Assembly (NCBI GenBank): GCA_016630905.1
Contig: WBMQ01000011.1
Span: forward strand, 434,001-498,000
From: Capillidium heterosporum
Taxonomy: Eukaryota; Entomophthoromycota; Entomophthoromycetes; Entomophthorales; Capillidiaceae
Reading direction: 5' to 3'
Length of the DNA: 64,000 nt
The stretch's first letter is position 1. Each line of letters begins with the position of its first letter. Shown here piece by piece: positions 35,467 through 43,999 of the stretch. The translations under genes and the position numbers were made by a program. The notes under the pieces are model-generated. The model had not been told where the DNA came from, searched no databases, and saw only the letters and a program-made list of their open reading frames with translations.

Positions 35467-36636
35467 ATGCCAGTAGAAGTCAACCCCAATCAAGATACTA
35501 CCGTTTACCCAACCACTAAAGAGATAATAGACGAAGTTAAGAAACTTCCTAATGATGCCGAAGCCAGGAGCTTAGCCACTAGGGTTGGGTTAGATATCCT
35601 AACTGTAACCTGGGAGGATACAGCCCGCAACTTAAACTCCAGTGTAGGTCCCAACATCTCTGATATGACGATCCGCGTTTTAGATGAGCCTATGCCAGTT
35701 ATCCGTCAACCCAACTTTGCCGATAAGACCTGGGAGTACAGCATGGACCAGATCCCAATCGTAGTAAACAACGAAAAAGGCTTACCCATAACGACCGTAC
35801 CTTTGGACCAGTACCTAAAGGAAATTTACAAGTATACCGATCTACCTCAAGGGACTAACTTGTACGAACCAAGCCGCGACTCCAAAGTCTTAGTGTCAGC
35901 ACAAGCGTGTCTTTTACCTGTTAACAAGGTAACTGGAGAGAACAACTCTAAACCAGCGCCTACCGAATTCTATGTCCAAATCTTTAACTATCAATCCAGC
36001 TCTGAAAATCCAGCAGTGCTATATCTACTAGCTACAAGTCGAGGAACTTCACCTCAGCTGCCCACCACTTCTGGCTACGAACACCAGAAGCTTTACTTCA
36101 ACGACGGAGGATTCAAGCGAGCATTAACTGTCCAAAGATTATCCCAACATCGATTAGATCAGGGGAAAACCGATCTGTCGGCTCCTATGGATGAAGAAGA
36201 AGCTAAGGCGAATTGTGTCTTTGTAATTCAAATCCCTCTAAAACAGAAGGTGGTAATGCGATCTGCGTTGTTTGGATCTAATACAATGATGAAGAAATCA
36301 GCTGGAGGATTTGCAGGATTTGGTTCGGCAAGCCCCTCCGCCTTTTTAGAGAGTAGATCAGTTGACGTCGAAGATGCCATCGTTTCCCTTAGTACCCAAC
36401 AGTTTGGAAGTTTCCCCAAGCTGGAACGTAAGTTGGAACGAGATACAAACTACCCAGTTCGAGCTACCATCCAGTTCTACAAAGCTACTAGTAACGGCGC
36501 CGTCAACGATGAGGTTATAAATGCCATTCATAGCGCCATGGAGGATGCCAAGAATAAAGGTGATTGCTGGGGTTCTTTGGTCGTCGATAAGGATATTTGG
36601 AATAGTCGAATCACCAAGCCTAACCTACCCAACTAG
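35467..36636 (+). CDS. Conserved protein of unknown function
   Basis: Intronless 389-residue protein. It has no signal peptide, no membrane segment and no cofactor motif I can name. Striking segments are VTWEDTARNLNSSVGPNISDM (about 55-75, 20-residue core DTARNLNSSVGPNISDMT), MPVIRQPNFADKTWEYSMD (about 80-98), SAQACLLPV (about 143-151), a Phe/Tyr-rich EFYVQIFNYQSSSE (about 165-178) and the C-terminal WGSLVVDKDIWNS. Dense aromatic and polar beta-strand-like sequence suggests a globular fold. I have a faint impression of similar proteins in other fungi and amoebae but no name. The start is supported by a TATA box 48 bp upstream. A decayed copy follows at 37624-38717. Codon use is like its expressed neighbours. 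Confidence 0.75.
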   Translation: MPVEVNPNQDTTVYPTTKEIIDEVKKLPNDAEARSLATRVGLDILTVTWEDTARNLNSSVGPNISDMTIRVLDEPMPVIRQPNFADKTWEYSMDQIPIVVNNEKGLPITTVPLDQYLKEIYKYTDLPQGTNLYEPSRDSKVLVSAQACLLPVNKVTGENNSKPAPTEFYVQIFNYQSSSENPAVLYLLATSRGTSPQLPTTSGYEHQKLYFNDGGFKRALTVQRLSQHRLDQGKTDLSAPMDEEEAKANCVFVIQIPLKQKVVMRSALFGSNTMMKKSAGGFAGFGSASPSAFLESRSVDVEDAIVSLSTQQFGSFPKLERKLERDTNYPVRATIQFYKATSNGAVNDEVINAIHSAMEDAKNKGDCWGSLVVDKDIWNSRITKPNLPN

Positions 36637-37544
36637 GTTTCAATTTTCATTAAATAAATACAACTTCATATATATATTTGAAATTTACAAAACATTATGT
36701 TTCACATCTATTTTTATACTATTTAGTCTATAAGCATTGATTTTGGAAACAATGAACATATAAAGCAACCCTTTAAAACTTGTATAAGCCCTTAGTGATA
36801 TCAATTTTTAGTGAATATCATGGTGAAAATCATATACAATAGCTTCCTTAGTTTTAACGTACTATAATAGGATATTAAGTGTTGCTCACTATATAATAAA
36901 TTTAGTTAGAAAAGTTACAAAGCTAAAGGTATAAGCTGTCATAAACTTTACCCTGGATAATTTGGTAGGAAAAAATAAGTTAATATTAGCTATATCAGAG
37001 TTCCTCTTGAATAAAAATATCCATCATACATATAGTTTGAAAACTTCGATTCGTATAACAAATAGGTTCACTAAAAGCGATTTCAATTTGGGTTGGCAAA
37101 CAATTAAAGTCAATATAGCAAGTCAAATGAACTCAAAAGCTTTAGAAACGATGCTCAGCTATAGTATTTAGACTTTGAGTTTTAGTAATCTTAACTTTTA
37201 GAATTTCACCCAAGTTTTTTCATTATTTTTGATTTCAAATGAATGTGCTTACCACTTACACCAAAAGTATATTGTAATAAAATAAGCATATATCAGTAGC
37301 TACATAGCTAAATGATTGCTGAACAAATTCTTTAAGTTTTTGCACACTTTATATTAATGTAGTAAAATTTTATAATCACTAGTATATAAACTAATTGCTA
37401 TTAAAGATTGTTGATATTGAGAAATGTAAGTTCGAGTTTGTAGAGATTCGTCTTTATATGTATTAGATAACCCAGTACACAATAGTAGATAGCGAGATTC
37501 ATTAAATTACTATTTATAGAGGGGTTCTATAAAATATAAGCCGG
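36637..37544. other. Intergenic, nothing recognised
   Basis: AT-rich spacer between the unknown gene and its dead copy. A 69-codon frame at 36962-37171 has no support. Confidence 0.4.
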
Positions 37545-37551
37545 TATAAAT
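37545..37551 (+). promoter_or_regulatory. Residual TATA box of the pseudogene copy
   Basis: TATAAAT about 79 bp before the ATG remnant at 37624, in the position expected from the parent gene, so the promoter was duplicated too. Confidence 0.35.
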
Positions 37552-37623
37552 AGTTGGAATTTAGAAAACAAATCAACTACACGACAACATCGATATCTGA
37601 AGAAAAATCTCAGCCAAGGCATT

Positions 37624-38717
37624 ATGGTTTACTCAACAAGCAAAGCGATAGTTAGCAAGATCAAGAAGCTTCTTAGCGATTCATAAGCTACAGCAGTAGC
37701 TAATTATTACGGGCACAATATTGCTGCTACAACCTGAGAGAACATTCTTCACAAGGTAAACTCTATTGTAGGCTCAAATATCTCTGTTACGACGCTATAC
37801 ATCATAGAAAAGCCTACGTTGGTAATTAAGCAGTTCAATTTCGCTGATAGGGTTTTGGTCTATGGCATGGACTAGATTCCAATTTCCATAAACAATGAGA
37901 AGGGTTTCTCTTCATAGCTGTATTTTTAGATCAATATATAAAAAGAAGTTTATTGATACGTGATATAACTAAAGGGATTAACTTGTATGCACCAGCTAGG
38001 GATTCTAAGGCCTTGATATTTACCCAAGCCTGCCTATTACCAGTCACAAAAACGATTGGAGGAGGCGAATATAAACCGGCATTTATTAAATTTTGCGTCC
38101 AGGTAAGTAACTACTAGCTCAACCCTAAGGAACCAAGTGATCTATACATGCCTGCAACTTTTTTGATATGTCACTGCAGCTACCAACCACCTCTAGGTGC
38201 GAACACTAGAAGTTTTACTTCAACAACAACACGTTCAAGCGGGTTTGTAGCATTCAGCGTTGTATTCAGAATCAGTTGGAGCAAAGCAAAACGGACCTTA
38301 CAGTGCTAATAAATATTGAAGTTAAACCTAGCTATGTTTTTGTGATTCAAATCCTGTTGAAATCAATGAGTTCTCATGCTGCTGGTTCTGGCTCAATTCT
38401 AAACGCTACAATATCAAAAGAAATGTATACTTTGACCCATTTTCTACCTACAACTTTACTCAAAGGATATTAAATGATAATGATGGCATTGTTGTGTCTC
38501 TTTCCATCAAACAGTCTGGCATGTTTCTTGAATTGAATGCGAAATTGAAAAAAGATGATAGCTATCCAGTTTATAAAGCTTATTAGCAATTGTATTGCTG
38601 ATGGTGAAATTATCAGACATCCACAATATAATGAAAGATACTAAACTTAAAAAAGATTATTGAGGTTCCTTGATCGTCGATAAAGATAATTGGAACAGTA
38701 TATTCACTTAAACTAAC
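37624..38717 (+). pseudogene. Decayed tandem copy of the conserved unknown gene
   Basis: A recognisable but dead duplicate of 35467-36636. Matching segments occur in order: IVSKIKKLLSDS then a stop; SIVGSNISVTTLYIIEKPT for parental SVGPNISDMTIRVLDEP; VIKQFNFADRVLVYGMD then a stop where the parent has Gln; IPISINNEKGF for IPIVVNNEKGL; then, in other frames, ARDSKALIFTQACLLPV, and at the end GSLIVDKDNWNS for GSLVVDKDIWNS. Several stops and frame shifts separate them. The whole length is retained, so decay followed a complete gene duplication including the promoter. This is too damaged to be explained by sequencing error. Confidence 0.88.
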
Positions 38718-38941
38718 TGTTTTAATTATACGGAAGTTTTTGTTAAATATAGTATCCTTGAGTTTTATATTTTTGTTTGAGACTATATACATTCACAAAC
38801 TTTCCGATAGTTAACTTAGCTCGGAGTATATATTAATAAACTCTACCCATTAAATACATCATGACTAAAGCAAGATCTTAGAAAAGCATTTAAACTTTTC
38901 ATATGTATAGCGTTGAGTACTAAATGTACAACACTCATATT

Positions 38942-40379
38942 TTATTTATCTAAAGCTTGGATCTCGAAATAATAGTTTTCTCTTAAGCCATCCAGCTCGA
39001 TCAAACTCTTGTAAAATTGATTGTCATCCACTTTACTTTGCAGATCTTTCGGGTTTAACGACTTTAACTTGCGATTCAAAAATAAAAGGGTCAGGTAGGG
39101 CCCTACAAAATAGCATATTAGTATAGATGTAGAAAAGTGAAAGGCTTACATTTGTATTCTTGTCCCAACTCGTTCAACTCCAAAAGCAGATCAATATCCT
39201 CGTTAAGCCCTTCGATAACTTTCAGCAGCTCATTGAAGTTACTGTCATCTGTTTTTATTAAAGTTCCTATCACTGGAAGTAAGATCGTCTGCATCGTAAA
39301 CTTGGTCAAGTTGATTGAACTGCAATCCTTTGCTAGCTTCCAAGGTGCCTTGGAACTCAGCCTTGGTATGAAGTTTATTGCTGGCAGTTGTAAAGCAATT
39401 GTCTCCAAAGTTGACACGAACTTGGGAGCCTAATTGAACATCGGTATGGACAGTTAAACGGTGAACTGAAAGCGAAAGCATCTTCACCAAAAACGGGTTC
39501 CCATTGCAATATGCCATCTACTCGTTGGTTGTCAATCTCGATGTAGAATGTGTTGTTGATTAGTTTAACCTTGTCGACAAAAACTAAACTAAATTTGACA
39601 CCGTTACTTAAAATCTTATAACTTAACTTGGGTTGTTTCAAAGTCAAAAAGTTCTTCAATTTCAAATTCCATTCCAACTTCAACTGGAACCAGGCACTCT
39701 GATCTTCGGGGTCGGTAAAGATGGCGTTCTTAATTAACTCCATATCGTAACTCTTACTGCTAGTCGAATCGATGGTGTGGTCAGTATCCAAACTGTCAAT
39801 AAATTTGTAAACCTGCTGACGATAGTGCCAAGCCGACATGTTGCTGAAACTCTGCAAAAGTTTGACTTCAGTAAACTTCAACTCATCTTGGTATAGTTGC
39901 AGCACCTCTTCCTTATTTAACAACCCCTTCAACAAATTGATAATCTGTCTACGGTAATCCCAGCAGTGGAAGTTTCTACTGTCAATAGATAGCAACTTAT
40001 CACATAGACCTAGCTCTTTCTTGTAAAAAGCGACCGAGTTGATCAACTTTAAACTCCAAAGCCTATGGTTCCATACCCAGTACGTCTTTGGTCTTATTAA
40101 TAAACACTTGTACGTTAAACTGAGTTCCAATTCGACATCAAAGTCATCGAACTTCAAAATAGATTCTCTGCGTCGGTTCCAAACTGTGTAGTCGTCGGGA
40201 TTTTCGTACAGCAAGCGGTTGGTTATGTCGGTTAAATTTTGGTCGGTAGACTCCAACTCGTTGAACTGACCTAGTAACGCCTTGTAGTTTTCTAATAAAC
40301 TCTTCTCTTTCAACTTTTGTTGAATTTGCTTTTCTTCACTTACTATCTGTCGCTTTCTACCGTGTAATCCGTAGGACAT
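38942..40379 (-). CDS. BET4: Rab geranylgeranyltransferase alpha subunit
   Basis: Alpha subunit of protein geranylgeranyltransferase II, which prenylates Rab/Ypt GTPases. Exons (minus): 39150-40379 and 38942-39102. It starts MSYGLHGRKRQ, the family N-terminus (MHGRKR), and has prenyltransferase alpha repeats VWNRRRESIL, VWNHRLWSLKL, CWDYRRQIINL, AWHYRQQVYKF and AWFQLKLEWNL. The C-terminal part is beta-rich with a helical end (RENYYFEIQALDK). Two frame corrections, each removing one base, are needed: in TTT at 39469-39477 and in the A run (T on plus) at 39252-39256. Between and after them the protein reads smoothly, so I read these as assembly errors rather than a broken gene; with them the protein has about 460 residues. 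Confidence 0.85.
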
Positions 40380-41398
40380 GTTGGTTCTTGTGTATTGCTC
40401 CTTTACTTTTTGCTTTGTATTTTTTATGATGGAAGATGATAATTTTCTATAAGCTTGATCTTTGAATGTTGCAGTTGCATTGCATTTTTTAATTGGCTAT
40501 ATACAGTATTGAAGGCCAATCTTAATTCTCAATTGAATGAAAATTGAACTTTACTCTTGTCAATTTCTAATGAAATAAAGATATCCTCCTGCCAAATATG
40601 TATATTTATGACAAAGAAGGCAGGCATAATGAACAGGATTTGAGCAAAATCGATAGCCAAGGAAGCATGTAGTTAGAGCTGCATAACTGCCCTTCCAACA
40701 TCGTTCTTTGAACAGTAGTAAAGCATTAACCTTTGTAAATTTTAGCAAGTAAATTACTAATGAAACGGGAACACGACGCCAAGTGTATCATACTCTTTGG
40801 TATGGGGCTCCTTGCTAATATGGAAGTATATAGCGGATATTGTCTAGAATACATGCTAGTCAATCAACTAGGAGCTATAAATTGAACGGGTAAGATGATG
40901 GACCCGAAATAGTTTATAAGTAAATCCATCTGAAGCTTGTGCAACTAGATCGGAGCTAAAGTTGACAGCACCTTTATCCAGAAGGAATCCAATCAATCTG
41001 ACATGCCGTCAAAAAGATCCATAAAAGGATATTGTCAAATCTAAGGCAGTTTTCTTGTTACTAAGCCAAACCATTATAAACCTTGATCCAACATCTTGCC
41101 AAAGTTTACCCACATAAAAGTCCACAAGATAGCTGAGCTTCAATAAAATGCCAATAAATCTCTAAATAATTGGTTATGAGTGCAGGATAGCCTGGAAAGT
41201 ATGACGGTTAATTTTTAGAAAAAAGCTTATAAAATACTCCAACAAAAATTACTAATCCAGCCACAAATTCAAAGGAGGCAAGAAAGTGAAGTAGGAGACG
41301 ATTGAAGGCCAAGGTAACCTTTTTATCAACGAGTCCAAGATCAAATATAGGAATACACAACAAGAGCGCATTGCATTTGAGCATTGATCGACACAAAT
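40380..41398. other. Divergent intergenic region, nothing recognised
   Basis: Upstream region of BET4 and of the first EI24-like gene. Short minus-strand frames at 40560-40748 and 41208-41455 show no family features. Confidence 0.4.
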
Positions 41399-42229
41399 AT
41401 GGTATCTCGAGCCTCCGCCTACCCAATAGAAGGAATCTTGTATTTCCTCAGCCACCCTTCACTCTGGAAGAAATGTTTCTGTGGACTTTTGCTAACGATA
41501 GTAGTAGCTATAGGTACGTTGGTAGGATTTTCACTGTTAATATCTCCATTTGCCGACTTTTTGACAAAGCACAACTGTCCCTACTGGCTATCAATAACGG
41601 TTGCCATAATCTTCATGCTTATTGAGTCCTCAGTAACTACCATCATCTTTTCATTGATATTTTTGCCTATTCTCATGGAGCAGGTATTCGCCCACACTAT
41701 AAAATTACGTGGGTACAAGGAAGCCATTTTAGATCGACCGGCCCCCAATATGGGTTGGAAGATGTTTGTTGGTAGTTTAGCTTACGCCGGAGTCCAGATT
41801 TTAATAATGCTGTTAACTATCCCCATCAACTTGATTCCAATATTTGGTCAAATCCTCTACTGTTACATCAACGGATACGTCCACGCTTGGGGCTATAGGT
41901 TGAATGATCTTATGCCTTATAGAGGTATGACTTTTACCCAGAGTAGAAGGTTCGTAGCGTCAAAGCGGTGGGAATTTGCCTCTTTTGGCGCTTTAGCTTT
42001 TGCCTTGGAATTGATACCTCTGTTCAACTGGCTATTCATATTCACCAACTCGGTTGCAGCTGCTCTGTGGGCAGTAGACGACTACAAAAAGTATACAAAG
42101 GGTACTAGTCACAGCTTAGCTGCCAGTTTGTACGACCCTAACGGCTTGGATATCAACCGACCTTTGACTGAATTCCCCAGTGCACCGACTAGTACCTCTA
42201 CCTTCAATAAGGCGGTAATTCGCAAGTAG
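41399..42229 (+). CDS. EI24/Rrt8-type multi-pass membrane protein, copy 1
   Basis: Polytopic membrane protein of 276 residues resembling the EI24 domain family, whose fungal members include the yeast spore-wall and lipid-droplet-associated proteins Rrt8, Lds1 and Lds2. It begins YPIEGILYFLSHPSLWKK, the usual amphipathic entry, followed by hydrophobic spans at about 28-52, 58-95, 130-170 and 205-235. A conserved family-like stretch is LISPFADFLTKH. The C-terminal tail is polar (NGLDINRPL). The ATG at 41399 is the first in frame; the five codons upstream lack an ATG. It is intronless. A paralogue lies at 47925-48767 on the same strand with the PH-domain gene between them. Its role in this organism is unknown. 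Confidence 0.78.
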   Translation: MVSRASAYPIEGILYFLSHPSLWKKCFCGLLLTIVVAIGTLVGFSLLISPFADFLTKHNCPYWLSITVAIIFMLIESSVTTIIFSLIFLPILMEQVFAHTIKLRGYKEAILDRPAPNMGWKMFVGSLAYAGVQILIMLLTIPINLIPIFGQILYCYINGYVHAWGYRLNDLMPYRGMTFTQSRRFVASKRWEFASFGALAFALELIPLFNWLFIFTNSVAAALWAVDDYKKYTKGTSHSLAASLYDPNGLDINRPLTEFPSAPTSTSTFNKAVIRK

Positions 42230-42655
42230 GATAGTGTATATTTTTGACTGTATAATGTATATTGGATCCTTTACATATCAATTAAATCTGTTGGCTATAT
42301 TTTTGGTTTAGTTTACGTTTTTAGGTTTCTCCAATGCAACCTATATATGTATTGAAGTTATGTAGAAATCCGCTTGTCTAGTAACAGTGTTTAGAAAATT
42401 TATAGCTGAATGTAAATCCAATAAGTTAAGCATAACGTATATATTATATTTGAGTATGTATAGTATATTTGTAGAGTATTGATTTTCACATTTTGAACTT
42501 TCGATTCATTGTACTTTTTTACATAAACTTTGCAGTTTCTTTGCTTATAGAATATACACCAGTAAATTATAAATTATATATTAAATATTCTATCCCGAGT
42601 CTTCTAGTTGTATAAAATATAGAGATACCATGGTGCTGGCATTTCATAGTTAAAA
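42230..42655. other. Intergenic, nothing recognised
   Basis: AT-rich 3' flank of the first EI24-like gene. Confidence 0.4.
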
Positions 42656-43881
42656 CTACCATAGCTTTACTATATACTTTTGCCAATCTATTGACAGTGA
42701 CATCCTTCTAATTTTCAGAACCACACACCAACCATCGGTACCTCGATCCAAATGCCATCCTATCTTATCTTTGAAGATTGGTACCAGTACTTGTTTTAGC
42801 GAGGGTATTATTTTTAGCGATGTACGTGATAAAATGACAGCCCTTAATGTATCATTAAAATACATGATGGCTAATATATATAAAACTACATATTTATAGT
42901 TCCCTGTTTACTTGCATTATTGGCAAGATACCGGATCTGCTTCATACAGCTATTCATAGACTCTCTTTGGGTCGGATTAATCGACAAGCTGAAACTTTGA
43001 TGGTTCGTGTTCTGAGCTGCGTTTTACAAGTTTATTCTAAAAATAGAGCCATGCAAGTTGAAATTTGAGTCGATACTTTAGCTTGTTTAGGACTTATTAA
43101 CCTCAAAGCATCCACTTTTCAGTTGATGACAACAAAATGGTTGCAATTGTACCATTACAAATCCTTTGAAAGGAGCTGAAGCCAGCGCAAATATAGTTGA
43201 ACTACAAAGTGTAGTTTGTTACAAAATCCCGTATCTATAAAGCTTACAAATATCCGGGCTCTAGCAACGTTGGCTTTAATCGAATTTGGCAGTAGAAGGA
43301 CAAATTTAGAACTTATTTGCTGATCAATCTGGACTGCACTCCCTTTCAAGCTGAATCACGTTCTCAGTTCGCTTTCCCTTTTATAGAACAAAATTAACTT
43401 GAATTTAATTCCCCGTTCCCAGACCAACCTATTTTTATCTGCTTTCGCTCAAAACTCGTAACCTAGAAGCTAATAAAGTAATCGCATCGCTGGTGGTGAT
43501 GTGGTCGCCGGAGAAAATAGGTCTTTGATCAATTAAAGCATTGCAAATTAGAATCAGAATTCGTCCCCACCTTACTCATTTTATAAACAATTCAATCAAT
43601 TGGTCTGGTGCTTATGTCAAAGCATAGAATGATTCGATAATGGCAAAGTAAACAATGGGTTCGTCGTGCCAAATTAGCTGTTCAAAAGTAGTGGGGAAGG
43701 CTTTAATGAAGAGGAGAACCACTAGTTTAAAAGCAAGCTGATGTGGGGGAAATGTTGATAGAGTTGATGTTAAAACCAGCTGCAAACTCAGTTTAACCCT
43801 AAAACTTCCTTTATCATTGCAGTGATCATAACTAATTTCAACCTCCTTAGTGGACAATTTTCTTATAGTTAAAAGCTGCAT
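42656..43881 (-). pseudogene. Possible minus-strand gene relic, unknown family
   Basis: Several protein-like minus-strand pieces lie in order. The first is an 89-codon frame from ATG 43881 (MQLLTIRKLSTKEVEISYD, later FEQLIWHDEPIVYFAIIES). Then follows RPIFSGDHITTSDAITLLAS near 43450-43560, SSKFVLLLPNSIKANVARAR at about 43230-43340 ending in a good donor GTAAGC, and LKQVLVPIFKDKIGWHLD near 42760-42810. They do not join into one frame by any splicing I could work out. This may be a decayed gene, or a real intron-rich gene with sequence errors. The first frame alone could also be a small intact protein. I cannot name it. Confidence 0.3.
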
Positions 43882-43999
43882 TCAATAATTATTGAATAAT
43901 TATTTCTCTTTGGTTTAGATCTCAATTGTACATTAGAACTAATTTTCCAACTCATAATAACGCGTACCAGTAGATACTAATATTCCCCACCGCCTAATC

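Noticed and set aside
42656-43881. Resemblance of the 89-codon frame to proteasome assembly chaperone PSMG3 (DEPIVYFA versus DEPLIHVFA)
   Set aside because: The similarity is limited to a few residues and the protein does not continue in the expected way.
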